The translations under genes and the position numbers were made by a program. A stretch of DNA of 64,000 bases from Bradyrhizobium sp. BTAi1 (lineage in GTDB: Bacteria; Pseudomonadota; Alphaproteobacteria; Rhizobiales; Xanthobacteraceae), in NCBI RefSeq assembly GCF_000015165.1, contig NC_009485.1, positions 2,768,001 through 2,832,000 on the forward strand. The letters are read 5' to 3'. Positions 1-8,663 of the stretch are shown piece by piece. A model generated the notes under the pieces. It made no database searches. It saw only the letters and a program-made list of their open reading frames with translations, and was not told the origin of the DNA. How positions within the stretch are numbered: the stretch's first letter is position 1; every line of letters begins with the position of its first letter.

Positions 1-627
1 ATCGTCGGTGGCTTCGTCAGCCCGACCAGCGGCACGGCCAAAATGAAGGGCAAGCCGATCACCGGCCCTGGCACCGATCGTGGGCCTGTGTTCCAGGAAT
101 TTGCGCTGTTTCCGTGGAAAAGCGTGCTCGGCAACGTGATGTATGGTCCGCTGCAGCAGGGCATGAATTCCGCGAAGGCGGAGGCCCGCGCGCTTGAGCT
201 GATTGCCATGGTCGGGCTGACCGGGTTCGAGAAGTTCTATCCGAAGGAGCTCTCCGGCGGCATGAAGCAGCGCGTCGCGCTGGCGCGCACGCTCGCTTAT
301 GGTCCTGAAGTGCTGCTGATGGATGAGCCCTTCGGGGCGCTGGATGCGCATACGCGGACGCGCCTGCAAAATGATCTGCTCGAGATCTGGGAGCGGGATC
401 GCAAGACGGTGCTGTTCGTCACGCATTCGGTCGAGGAGGCGGTGTTCCTGTCCGATAAGGTCGTGATGATGTCGCGTTCGCCCGGCCGCATCCGCGAGGT
501 GATCGACATCGACCTGCCGCGGCCGCGCCGCCGCGAGGAGCTGCTGCTGGATCCGCGCTATCAGAACTACATCGTCGAGATCGAGCGCATGTTCGACGAT
601 TCCGGCGACAACGAGCTGCCGTCATGA
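1..627 (+). CDS. ABC transporter ATP-binding protein, NitT/TauT type (5' truncated)
   Basis: ATPase subunit of an importer for nitrate-, sulfonate- or aromatic-type anions, acting on the cytoplasmic face with the two permeases that follow. The reading frame is open from base 1, so the N terminus with the Walker A loop lies outside the window. Visible are the Q-loop (VFQEFALFPW), the ABC signature LSGGMKQR near base 250, Walker B with D-loop (LLMDEPFGALD) and the H-loop His (VTHSVEEA). It overlaps the next gene by 4 bases (ATGA), so the three subunits are translated together. The substrate cannot be read from the sequence; the binding protein is not in the window next to it. Confidence 0.93.
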   Translation: MVGGFVSPTSGTAKMKGKPITGPGTDRGPVFQEFALFPWKSVLGNVMYGPLQQGMNSAKAEARALELIAMVGLTGFEKFYPKELSGGMKQRVALARTLAYGPEVLLMDEPFGALDAHTRTRLQNDLLEIWERDRKTVLFVTHSVEEAVFLSDKVVMMSRSPGRIREVIDIDLPRPRRREELLLDPRYQNYIVEIERMFDDSGDNELPS

Positions 628-1400
628 AGGGCGCTCTGAAGCATTTGTCGCCGGCGCTGGCCTGCTGCGGCCTGCTGCTGACCTGGCAACTGGCCTCGCT
701 CGGGTTGAAGAATGACAGCTTTCCGACGGCTCTCGACTCGCTGCGCGCGATCCCGCCGATCCTCACTGACAAGGAAGCGCTGATCAACATCCTGGCCTCG
801 CTCCGGCGGATGGCGATCGGCTTCGCGCTGGCGCTCGCGTTCTCGATTCCGCTCGGGCTGCTGATGGGGCGGAGCAGGGCGACCGCTGCCTTCTTCAATC
901 CACTCCTGATGCTGGTCTACCCGGTGCCGAAAGCGGCGCTGATGCCGATCATCATGCTGTGGCTCGGCGTCGGCGACGTCTCCAAGACGTTGGTGATCTT
1001 TCTCGGCGTCAGCCTTCCCGTCATCTATCACAGCTTCGAGGGCGCCAAGGCGGTGGAGGAGAAGATGCTGTGGTCGGGCGCGGCCATGGGCCTGTCGGCT
1101 GGCGAACGCCTGCTGCGCATCGTGCTGCCTGCCGCGCTGCCGGAGATCCTGACCGGATGCCGCACCGGCCTCGTGCTGGCACTGATCACGATGGTCACGA
1201 GCGAGATGATCGCGCGGCAATCCGGCGCCGGCAACATCCTGTTCAATGCGCTCGACATGGGCCAGTACGACACGGTGTTTGCGATGATCATCATCATCGG
1301 CGCGATGGGCATCTGCCTGGACGCGGTGTTCGAGACGATCCGGAGATGGCTGGTGCGCTGGTCGGAACCGCAATTCGACATGCCCTTGAGCTTCTCATGA
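624..1400 (+). CDS. ABC transporter permease (SsuC/TauC family), first
   Basis: Inner-membrane permease of 258 residues, the usual size for this family, with about six hydrophobic segments. The coupling-loop region that docks the ATPase is visible around EEKMLWSGAAMGLSAGERLLRIVLPAALPEI, followed by the conserved stretch EILTGCRTGLVLAL. The start ATG overlaps the stop of the ATPase gene, and the stop overlaps the start of the second permease. Two different permeases suggest a heterodimeric channel. Substrate unknown. Confidence 0.9.
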   Translation: MKGALKHLSPALACCGLLLTWQLASLGLKNDSFPTALDSLRAIPPILTDKEALINILASLRRMAIGFALALAFSIPLGLLMGRSRATAAFFNPLLMLVYPVPKAALMPIIMLWLGVGDVSKTLVIFLGVSLPVIYHSFEGAKAVEEKMLWSGAAMGLSAGERLLRIVLPAALPEILTGCRTGLVLALITMVTSEMIARQSGAGNILFNALDMGQYDTVFAMIIIIGAMGICLDAVFETIRRWLVRWSEPQFDMPLSFS

Positions 1401-2164
1401 TCACGACGCGCACGACCAACGAATGGCTGCTCGGCGCTGCGCCGATCGTGCTGGTCCTGCTGCTGTGGCAGGGCCTCGTCTCGTTCGGCTACGCGCCGGC
1501 TACGCTGCTGCCGCCGCCGGTGCAGGTGTTCCTGCGCATGGGGCAGCAGCTCGCCAGTGCCACATTTCAGCAGGATATCGCGGCCACGCTGTTTCGGTTG
1601 TTCGCCGGCTTTGCCATCGCGGTGGTGCTGGGCGTGTCCATCGGCATTGCCGCGGCGGTCAGCCCGCCGGTCAATGCCGTGGTCAGGCCGATCGTGCGCG
1701 TGCTGGCGCCGCTGCCGAAGGTCGCGCTGTATCCGGCCTTCCTGCTGCTGCTCGGCTTCAACCACGAATCCAAGATCATGCTGGTGGCGGCGGACGCGCT
1801 GTTCCCGATCCTGCTGTCGACCTACTACGGCGCGACCATCGTCGAACAGAAGTTGATCTGGTCGGCGCTCGCGGCTGGCACGCCGCCGCGCGACGTGTTG
1901 TGGAAGGTGGTGCTGCCGGCGGCGATGCCCTCCATCTTGACCGGCTGTCGCATCGGCCTCGTCATCTCGTGCATCGTGGTGTTCCTGGCCGAGATGATCA
2001 CCTCTACCGATGGGCTGGGCCATGTGCTGGTCACGGCGGCGCGGACCTTCCAGGCGGTCGACATGTTCGTGCCGTTGATCACCATCTCGCTGCTGGGGCT
2101 CATCCTCAATGGCCTGTTGCAGGGGCTGCGTGCCTACCTGCTGCGCGGCTTTCCCTCGGTTTGA
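1397..2164 (+). CDS. ABC transporter permease (SsuC/TauC family), second
   Basis: Second inner-membrane permease, 255 residues from the ATG that overlaps the previous stop by four bases. The open frame extends further upstream, but the overlapping ATG gives a normal family length and N-terminal hydrophobic helix (WLLGAAPIVLVLLLW). The coupling loop (EQKLIWSALAAGTPPRDVLWKVVLPAAMPSI) matches its partner's. It is the last gene of the importer operon and is followed by the oppositely oriented dehydrogenase, whose 3' end is 13 bases away. Confidence 0.9.
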   Translation: MITTRTTNEWLLGAAPIVLVLLLWQGLVSFGYAPATLLPPPVQVFLRMGQQLASATFQQDIAATLFRLFAGFAIAVVLGVSIGIAAAVSPPVNAVVRPIVRVLAPLPKVALYPAFLLLLGFNHESKIMLVAADALFPILLSTYYGATIVEQKLIWSALAAGTPPRDVLWKVVLPAAMPSILTGCRIGLVISCIVVFLAEMITSTDGLGHVLVTAARTFQAVDMFVPLITISLLGLILNGLLQGLRAYLLRGFPSV

Positions 2165-2177
2165 TCAGTCCGCGCGC

Positions 2178-3164
2178 TCAATCGACCACCGGCGGACGCG
2201 CCAGCTTGTGGTGACGGAGCATGTCGACCAGCGCGCCGAGCCGCTGCTCGCGATAGGCCGCGACGTCCAGGCCGGAATAGTCGAGGAAGCCGGCACCGCT
2301 GCGCAGGCCGATGCGGCCCTCGGCCATGTTCTTCTCGATCACTTCGGGTGCGCGGTAGCGGTCGCTGTGCAGCGCTCCTTCGAGATAGCGGCTGGCGTAA
2401 TAGAGAATGTCGCCGCCACCCCAGTCGATGAATTCGAGCAGGCCGAGCACCGCGAAGCGGAAGCCAAAGCCATAGCGGATCGCCTTGTCGATCTCCTCGG
2501 CACTCGCGACGCCTTCGCCGACCATCCGCGCGGCCTCGTTCATCGCGAGCGCCTGAATGCGCGGCACGATGAATCCCGGCGTGGCGGCACAGACCACCGG
2601 CACTTTGCCGATCCCCTCGAGCAGCGTCTTCAAGCGTTCAGTGACTTCGGGACCCGTCGCAAGGCCCGGCGAGATCTCCACCAGCGGGATCAGATAGGCC
2701 GGATTGAGCCAGTGCGCATTGAGGAAGCGCTCCGGCCGTTCCACGGCGCCCGAGAGATCGTCGACCAGGATGGTCGACGTCGTCGACGCGATGATCACGT
2801 CGGATGCGACCGCGCGTGAGGCTGCAGCCAGCACCTCGCGCTTGAGATCGACGATCTCCGGGACGCCCTCGAACACCAGCATCGTGTGCGCCAGGACGCC
2901 GTCACGGGTGTCGGCTGGAGCGACGGCGACCTTGCGCATCAGCTTCGCGGCATCCGTGGCCTGCAGCAATCCCAGCCGTGTGAGCGTGGCGAACGTGGCC
3001 TCGATCTCGCCGAGCGCCTCGCGCTGCAGCCGCGCGAACTCGTCCGGCGTCCGCTGCTTGATGTCGATCATCGTGACCGGATGGCCGGCATAGGCGAAGG
3101 CGACCGCAATGCCGCGGCCCATGCGGCCTGCACCGAGACAGGCAACGTGACCGCGCGGGCTCAT
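2178..3164 (-). CDS. 3-hydroxyacyl-CoA dehydrogenase
   Basis: NAD-dependent oxidation of a 3-hydroxyacyl-CoA to 3-oxoacyl-CoA, a beta-oxidation step. The 328 residues start with a Rossmann motif (ACLGAGRMGRGIA), then the typical STTST and FLNAHWLNPAYLIPLVEI segments of the 3-hydroxybutyryl-CoA dehydrogenase family. The C-terminal domain follows a GFIVPRIQALAMNEAARM linker. A ribosome site AAGGA lies 8 bases before the ATG. Its start overlaps the stop of the opine-dehydrogenase-like gene upstream, so the two form one transcript. In this locus it probably oxidises a CoA intermediate after ring opening of the anthranilate product; that role is inferred from context. Confidence 0.88.
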   Translation of the reverse strand: MSPRGHVACLGAGRMGRGIAVAFAYAGHPVTMIDIKQRTPDEFARLQREALGEIEATFATLTRLGLLQATDAAKLMRKVAVAPADTRDGVLAHTMLVFEGVPEIVDLKREVLAAASRAVASDVIIASTTSTILVDDLSGAVERPERFLNAHWLNPAYLIPLVEISPGLATGPEVTERLKTLLEGIGKVPVVCAATPGFIVPRIQALAMNEAARMVGEGVASAEEIDKAIRYGFGFRFAVLGLLEFIDWGGGDILYYASRYLEGALHSDRYRAPEVIEKNMAEGRIGLRSGAGFLDYSGLDVAAYREQRLGALVDMLRHHKLARPPVVD

Positions 3165-4255
3165 GCCGCATATCCTTCAGCCAACAGCGCTTGCAACGCG
3201 GCGCGATCGAGACCGCCGAGGCCGAGGCTTGCGAGCGTCCGCCCCATCGCCATGAAGTCCTCGCCGCAGATCGCGCCGCCGATGGCGAGAAAGGCGCGGG
3301 CGAGCGGCGTGGGCATGCCGGCCAGTTCGGCGGCCGAGATCAGCAACGACAGGCCGAGCCGCAGATCTTCCCGCATATAGCGGTGCTGCGTGAGCACCAG
3401 CTGCTCGCGCCAATCACCGGAATCCGTCAGCCGGTCATGCGAGCCGCGGCCATACATCCAGATCTCGCCCTCCTTGGCATAGTGGTGCGCCAGCGGAAAA
3501 TGCGGCGCGCCATAACCGAGTGCCTCGCGCACCGCGATCCGTTCGTGATCGAGCGCGTCGGTCACGCGACGGATCGAGGGCTGCGTGCCTTCCTTGTGGA
3601 TGTCCCAGCGCTCGAAATGTTCGATCGGCCCGGCATTCATCACGATCAGCGGCGGATGAATGATGCACCCCGCATTCATCAGCGCGCCCGACAGCGCGTC
3701 GCCGCATGGCTCGATGACGCCGGGAAAGGCGCCGCCGATGATCGCGAGCGCGTGCTCCGCCGTCTTGAGCGGGAACACGCCGACCGGGAGCCGCTTGGCC
3801 CGGATCGTGATCGCGACCTCGAACAGGTCGTGCTTGCGCGTCAGCCAAGGCAGGGTGCCGGTCTCGGCGAAGCTGACGACGGACTTGTTGCCAGCATCGC
3901 GCGCGGCCGCCGCGAAGATCATGGTGCCGAACGTGGCCGGCGGCAGGAACACGACCTGGCCATCCACGAGGTGCGGCGCGAGCTGGCGCGCAATGTCGGC
4001 TTGCGCGAAAGCCGGCGCGGGGCAGAGGATGAGCTCAGCCCCCGCAACGGCCGCGCTGATGTCGGTCGTGACCAGGGCGAGCCTGGCCTCGTGTCGGCCG
4101 TTGACGTCCTTGACGATGATCGTCGATCCCGCCGCTCTGTGCTGGGCGACCAGCTCCGCATCACGGCGCCACAGCCGCACCTCGTGACCACCGAGGGCGA
4201 AATCCCCTGCGGCCGCAAAGGAGCCATTGCCGCCCCCCAGCACTGCAATCTTCAA
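3161..4255 (-). CDS. NAD(P) octopine/nopaline dehydrogenase family protein
   Basis: Oxidoreductase of 364 residues with an N-terminal Rossmann fold (KIAVLGGGNGSFAAAGDFAL) and a C-terminal opine-dehydrogenase domain (MNAGCIIHPPLIVMNAGPIEHF, later HHYAKEGEIWMYG). The family reduces imines formed between an amino acid and a keto acid, or the reverse. The frame is open much further upstream, but a TTG at 4255 has a GGGAGA ribosome site at good spacing and begins exactly at the Rossmann strand, so I chose it. It is co-transcribed with the 3-hydroxyacyl-CoA dehydrogenase. The substrate is unknown; an amine-related role would suit an aminobenzoate locus, but this is a guess. Confidence 0.82.
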   Translation of the reverse strand: MKIAVLGGGNGSFAAAGDFALGGHEVRLWRRDAELVAQHRAAGSTIIVKDVNGRHEARLALVTTDISAAVAGAELILCPAPAFAQADIARQLAPHLVDGQVVFLPPATFGTMIFAAAARDAGNKSVVSFAETGTLPWLTRKHDLFEVAITIRAKRLPVGVFPLKTAEHALAIIGGAFPGVIEPCGDALSGALMNAGCIIHPPLIVMNAGPIEHFERWDIHKEGTQPSIRRVTDALDHERIAVREALGYGAPHFPLAHHYAKEGEIWMYGRGSHDRLTDSGDWREQLVLTQHRYMREDLRLGLSLLISAAELAGMPTPLARAFLAIGGAICGEDFMAMGRTLASLGLGGLDRAALQALLAEGYAA

Positions 4256-4479
4256 GATCGAGTCTCCCTGTCCAAACCGCAACTCGCAGATACGCCTGCC
4301 GCCGGAGCGCGTTCGACGCCGGTCTTCCAGCCGGCAGAACCCTCGTCGTCGAACCCGCGACACGCAGGTGGGGGCATCGGACAGTGCGCGCCGAGCAGCA
4401 AAGCTGTTCTTAGCAGATGCAGGAACGCTAGCCGGGGAGGCAGGGGAGTCAAGCCGCATCAGGCGCGTTGTTGCAAAAA

Positions 4480-4493
4480 TTTGAAGGTTAAAA
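4480..4493. promoter_or_regulatory. Putative MarR operator, site A
   Basis: TTTGAAGGTTAAAA, an imperfect palindrome shared with three other intergenic sites (6211, 11836, 12578). It lies in the 285-base divergent gap between the opine-dehydrogenase-like gene and the SDR gene, 47 bases before the SDR start. The right half contains TAAAAT, usable as a -10 element; no clear -35 is seen at 16-17 bases. The rest of the gap shows nothing else. Confidence 0.55.
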
Positions 4494-4540
4494 TAAATTG
4501 CGTGGTGAGGCCTGCCACTGACATCGGAGGAGACGCGCGC

Positions 4541-5302
4541 ATGTCCGGACTTCCCCACGCCGCACATGCCGTTGTGACCGGCGGTGGACGCGGCATCGGC
4601 CGCGAGATCGCGCGGGCGCTCAAGCAGGCCGGCGCAATTGTCACGATCGTCGGCCGCAACGGCGCGACGCTCGATGAAGCGGTCGGGGCTGGATGTGCCG
4701 ATCACACGGCGATCGCCGACGTTGCCGATCAGGCTGCACTGAGTGCAGCGGTTGCCGTGGCTGCGACACGTCAGCCGATCGACATCCTCGTTGCAAATGC
4801 GGGCAGCGCAGAATCAGCGCCATTCCTGAAGTCGGACGCCGCGTTGTTCCGCCGCATGATGGACATCAACTTCATGGGCGTCGTGCATGCCGCGCAGGCG
4901 GTGCTGCCCGCCATGAAGAGCAGGCCCTACGGCCGCATCGTCGCAGTGGCGTCCACGGCAGGCTTGAAGGGATATCCTTATGTCAGCGCCTACACCGCGG
5001 CCAAGCACGCGGTGGTCGGTCTCACGCGCTCGCTGGCGCTGGAATTGGCTGCCACGCGGGTGACCGTGAACGCCGTCTGTCCTGGTTTCACCGACACGGA
5101 TCTCGTCGCGGAGAGCGTCGACAACATCATGAAGAAGACCGGTCGCAGCCGCGAGCAGGCGATCGCTGAGCTCGCCAAGCACAATCCGCAAGGGCGGCTC
5201 ATCATGCCGCAGGAAGTCGCCGACGCCGTCGTGTGGCTGTGCGGTGCCGGCGCGGGCGCCATCACAGGGCAGGCGATCGCTGTCGCAGGCGGCGAAGTAT
5301 GA
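4541..5302 (+). CDS. SDR family NAD(P)-dependent oxidoreductase
   Basis: Short-chain dehydrogenase of 253 residues. The cofactor loop TGGGRGIG is at residues 13-20, NAG follows strand 4, and the catalytic Ser/Tyr/Lys set is in VASTAGLKGYPYVSAYTAAK. The frame is open far upstream through the antisense of neighbouring genes; the ATG at 4541 has a GGAGGA ribosome site 10 bases upstream and starts the fold properly. It is followed 36 bases later by the crotonase gene. It likely oxidises or reduces a hydroxy/keto-acyl-CoA intermediate of the anthranilate route. Confidence 0.9.
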   Translation: MSGLPHAAHAVVTGGGRGIGREIARALKQAGAIVTIVGRNGATLDEAVGAGCADHTAIADVADQAALSAAVAVAATRQPIDILVANAGSAESAPFLKSDAALFRRMMDINFMGVVHAAQAVLPAMKSRPYGRIVAVASTAGLKGYPYVSAYTAAKHAVVGLTRSLALELAATRVTVNAVCPGFTDTDLVAESVDNIMKKTGRSREQAIAELAKHNPQGRLIMPQEVADAVVWLCGAGAGAITGQAIAVAGGEV

Positions 5303-5338
5303 TCGGCAACACCCGACGACAACAGGAAGGAAACAATC

Positions 5339-6175
5339 ATGTCGAAACCGGCCAATCCCGTCACCCTGCCGTTGGCGGACTACCAGCCCCGTCACTTCCT
5401 GCTGGCGGTGAAGGACCGCGTCGCGACGGTCACGTTGAACCGGCCCGAGCGCAAGAATCCGCTGACATTCGACAGCTATCGTGAGCTGGCCGACTTCTTC
5501 CGCGCCTGCGCCTTCGATGACGACGTCAAGGCCGTGGTCGTCACCGGTGCAGGCGGCAATTTCTCCTCCGGTGGCGACGTGTTCGAGATCATCGGGCCGC
5601 TGGTGAAGATGGATACCAAGGGCCTGACGGCCTTCACCCGGATGACCGGCGATCTCGTCAAGGCGATGCGCGCCTGTCCGCAGCCTGTCCTCGCCGCCGT
5701 CGAGGGCATCTGCGCCGGCGCCGGGGCAATCGTCGCGATGGCCTCCGATATCCGGCTCGCCGCGACCGGCGCCAAGGTGGCGTTCCTGTTCAACAAGGTC
5801 GGTCTCGCCGGCTGCGACATGGGGGCCTGCGCGATCCTGCCGCGCATCATCGGACAGTCCCGCGCCTCGGAGCTGCTTTATACCGGCCGCTTCATGAGCG
5901 CCGAGGAAGGCGAGCGCTGGGGCTTCTTCAGCCGCATCGTCGCGCCAGGCGACGTGCTGGCGCAGACGGTCACCTTGGCGACCGAGATTGCGAACGGCCC
6001 GACCTTCGCCAACACGATGACCAAGCGCATGCTGGCGATGGAATGGGCGATGTCGGTGGAGGAGGCGATCGAGGCCGAGGCAGTTGCCCAGGCCTTGTGC
6101 ATGACCACCGAGGATTTCACGCGCGCTTTCGAGGCTTTCGCCGCCAAATCCAAGCCGGTGTTTCAGGGGAATTGA
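5339..6175 (+). CDS. Crotonase (enoyl-CoA hydratase) family protein, non-canonical active site
   Basis: Crotonase-fold CoA enzyme of 278 residues. The oxyanion-hole segments are present ([11 protein letters not shown] and [17 protein letters not shown]). However, both glutamates used by true hydratases appear replaced: the position of Glu144 in GGGCE is Ile, and the PE motif of Glu164 aligns with the NK of FLFNKVGL. It is therefore unlikely to be a plain hydratase. By analogy with BadI-type crotonases, it could hydrolytically open a cyclic beta-keto-acyl-CoA. An AGGAAGGAA ribosome site precedes the ATG. It shares a transcript with the SDR gene and sits before the monooxygenase. Confidence 0.87.
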   Translation: MSKPANPVTLPLADYQPRHFLLAVKDRVATVTLNRPERKNPLTFDSYRELADFFRACAFDDDVKAVVVTGAGGNFSSGGDVFEIIGPLVKMDTKGLTAFTRMTGDLVKAMRACPQPVLAAVEGICAGAGAIVAMASDIRLAATGAKVAFLFNKVGLAGCDMGACAILPRIIGQSRASELLYTGRFMSAEEGERWGFFSRIVAPGDVLAQTVTLATEIANGPTFANTMTKRMLAMEWAMSVEEAIEAEAVAQALCMTTEDFTRAFEAFAAKSKPVFQGN

Positions 6176-6197
6176 CCGGGCAAGGAACCGGAGGGGC

Positions 6198-6225
6198 TTG
6201 CCAGGAGATATTTTAGGGTTAAAAT
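6198..6225 (+). promoter_or_regulatory. Promoter with putative MarR operator, site B
   Basis: TTGCCA (6198-6203), a 16-base spacer, and TAAAAT (6220-6225) form a plausible sigma-70 promoter for the monooxygenase gene. The palindrome TTTTAGGGTTAAAA at 6211-6224 covers the -10 element, a position suited to repression. It matches sites at 4480, 11836 and 12578. Confidence 0.6.
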
Positions 6226-6260
6226 AATTTCATTGGCTCGGCTCTCGTGCGGAGGCGTTC

Positions 6261-8609
6261 ATGAAGATCGCGATCATCGGTGGCGGACCCGCGGGTCTCT
6301 ATGCGGCAATCTTGCTCAAGAAGCAGCGGCCGAGCGCCGACATCGCGGTCTACGAACGCAACCGCCCCGACGATACGTTCGGCTTCGGCGTGGTGTTTTC
6401 CGACGCTACGCTCGACAATTTCGAGAAATACGACCTGCCGAGCTACCAGCGCATCACCCAGGAGTTCGCCTATTGGGACGATATCGCGGTGCACTTCCGC
6501 GGCACGGTGCACCGGGTCGGGGGCAACGGGTTCTGTGGCTGCTCGCGCCGCACGCTGCTGATGATCCTGCAGGAACGGGCTCGTGAACTTGGCGTCACCC
6601 TGCAATTCGAGGTCGACATCGACAACGAGGCGCTGTTTGCGGGTGCCGATCTGATTCTGCTCTCCGACGGCATCAACAGCCGCTTTCGCGAGAAGCACGT
6701 CGAGCATTTCCAGCCCGAGGTCGACCTGCGCGCCAACAAGTTTGCCTGGATGGGATCGACCAAGCCGCTCGACGCCTTCACCTTCATCTTCCAGGAGACC
6801 GAATGGGGGCCGTTCATCGCGCACGCCTATCAGTATGAGGCGGGGCATTCGACCTGGATCTTCGAGACGGATCCGGCGACATTCGAGCGGGCCGGCCTCA
6901 CCGGCTTGGACGAGCGGCAATCCGCGGATCGTATGAAGGAGATCTTCGGCTGGTTCCTCGGCGATCATCCGCTGCTGATCAACCGCTCGATGTGGCGAAA
7001 CTTCCCGATGATCCGCAACAAGCGCTGGGTCAAGGACAACATGGTCCTGCTCGGCGATGCCAAGTCGACGGCACATTTCTCGATCGGCTCGGGGACCAAG
7101 CTGGCGATGGAGGACGCGATCGCGCTCGCCGATGCGATGGCGCGCGCGCCCAGCATCGCTGCCGCGCTCGAGCTTTACGAGAATGGCCGTCGCGAGGAAG
7201 TCGAGAAGATCCAGCACGCCGCGGACGTCTCGCTGGTGTGGTTCGAGCATGTCGATCGCTTCTGGGACTTCGATCCGGTGCAGTTCGCGTTTGGCGTGAT
7301 GACGCGCTCGAAGGCCATCACCTACGACAATCTGACGCTGCGGGCGCCGGACTTCGTCGCCGAGGTCGACAAAGCCTTTGCGCGGCAGGTTCATGCCAAG
7401 GGCTTTGACGTCGATGTCGACAAGCCGGTCGCGCCGATGTTCCAGCCGCTCAAGCTGCGCGAGATGACGGTGGTCAATCGCGCGGTGCTGTCTCCGATGT
7501 GCATGTACTCGGCCGAGGAGGGCATCCCCGGCGATTTTCACCTCGTGCATTACGGCTCGCGCGCGATCGGCGGCGCCGGCCTGCTGTTCACCGAAATGAC
7601 CTGCGTCAGCCGCGATGCGCGCATCACGCCCGGCTGCGCCGGTCTGTGGAACGACGCGCAGGAGGCGGCCTGGACGCGCATCGTCGATTTCGTCCACGCC
7701 AACTCGCAAGCCAAATTCGCGCTGCAGCTCGGCCATGCCGGCCGCAAGGGCGCGACCAAGCTGATGTGGGACGGCATGGACCGTCCGCTGGAGCAGGGCG
7801 GCTGGGAGGTCGTGTCGGCGTCGCCCTTGCCATATTTCCCCGATAGCCAGGTGCCGCGCGAGCTCGACCGCGCGTCGATGGATGCGATCAAGGCCGACTT
7901 TGTCGCCGCGGCCGAGCGTGGCCACGCTTGCGGCTTCGACATGCTCGAGCTGCATTGCGCCCACGGCTATCTGCTCGCGAGCTTCATCTCGCCGCTGACC
8001 AACAGGCGCACCGACGACTATGGCGGCTCGCTGGAGAACCGCTTGCGCTTTCCGCTGGAGGTGTTCGCGGCGATGCGCGCGGCGTGGCCGGCGCACAAGC
8101 CGATGTCGGTGCGCATCTCCGCCACCGACTGGGCCGAGGGCGGGATCACCGGAGACGACGCGGTGCTGATCGCCCGCGCGTTCGGCGAGGCAGGCGTCGA
8201 TCTCGTCGACGTTTCGACGGGGCAGACCGTGCGCGAGGCGAAGCCGATCTACGGCCGCATGTTCCAGACGCCGTTCTCCGATCAGGTTCGCAACGAGGCG
8301 CATGTCGCGACCATGTGCGTGGGTAACATCACCTCGGCCGATCAGGTCAACACCATCCTCGCCGCCGGCCGCGCCGATCTCGTCGCGCTCGGCCGCCCGC
8401 ATCTGGTCGACCCCGCCTTCACGATGAAGGCCGCCGCCTGGTATGGCGCTGACATGTTCTGCCCGCCGCAATATCTGCCGGGCAAGGAGCAGATCTTCCG
8501 CAACAGCGTGCGCGACCGGCTGGATTTCGAGGAGCTGAAGATTAAGGCTAAGCCGAAAACGCGGGCGGAGCTGCGGGCCGAGGCTGCGAAGCCGCTTGCG
8601 GCGGAGTAA
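6261..8609 (+). CDS. Anthraniloyl-CoA monooxygenase / salicylyl-CoA 5-hydroxylase family fusion (FAD monooxygenase + OYE reductase)
   Basis: Bifunctional protein of 782 residues. Residues 1 to about 390 form a class A flavin monooxygenase ([12 protein letters not shown] near residue 5, [15 protein letters not shown] region, then [25 protein letters not shown]). From about 395 on comes an Old-Yellow-Enzyme barrel ([68 protein letters not shown]). This order and size match the 2-aminobenzoyl-CoA monooxygenase/reductase of Azoarcus evansii, which hydroxylates the CoA thioester at C5 and then reduces the ring. The nearby aminobenzoate-type CoA ligase supports that substrate; salicylyl-CoA is the main alternative. 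The ATG has a GGAGG site 6 bases upstream. Confidence 0.9.
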   Translation: MKIAIIGGGPAGLYAAILLKKQRPSADIAVYERNRPDDTFGFGVVFSDATLDNFEKYDLPSYQRITQEFAYWDDIAVHFRGTVHRVGGNGFCGCSRRTLLMILQERARELGVTLQFEVDIDNEALFAGADLILLSDGINSRFREKHVEHFQPEVDLRANKFAWMGSTKPLDAFTFIFQETEWGPFIAHAYQYEAGHSTWIFETDPATFERAGLTGLDERQSADRMKEIFGWFLGDHPLLINRSMWRNFPMIRNKRWVKDNMVLLGDAKSTAHFSIGSGTKLAMEDAIALADAMARAPSIAAALELYENGRREEVEKIQHAADVSLVWFEHVDRFWDFDPVQFAFGVMTRSKAITYDNLTLRAPDFVAEVDKAFARQVHAKGFDVDVDKPVAPMFQPLKLREMTVVNRAVLSPMCMYSAEEGIPGDFHLVHYGSRAIGGAGLLFTEMTCVSRDARITPGCAGLWNDAQEAAWTRIVDFVHANSQAKFALQLGHAGRKGATKLMWDGMDRPLEQGGWEVVSASPLPYFPDSQVPRELDRASMDAIKADFVAAAERGHACGFDMLELHCAHGYLLASFISPLTNRRTDDYGGSLENRLRFPLEVFAAMRAAWPAHKPMSVRISATDWAEGGITGDDAVLIARAFGEAGVDLVDVSTGQTVREAKPIYGRMFQTPFSDQVRNEAHVATMCVGNITSADQVNTILAAGRADLVALGRPHLVDPAFTMKAAAWYGADMFCPPQYLPGKEQIFRNSVRDRLDFEELKIKAKPKTRAELRAEAAKPLAAE

Positions 8610-8663
8610 GCCTCCATGCGACGCTGCTGCCCCGTGCGTTCCGTGCGAGTGGAGTAGAGAGCG

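Noticed and set aside
3161..4255. Possible T-DNA opine synthase and hence plasmid or transfer DNA
   Set aside because: The fold is shared by chromosomal dehydrogenases. No border repeats, no vir or opine-transport genes and no compositional shift are seen.
3161..4705. Longer version of the opine-dehydrogenase-like gene, starting at 4705
   Set aside because: The extra 150 residues are low-complexity, overlap the divergent SDR gene and its operator, and precede a clear Rossmann start with a ribosome site at 4255.
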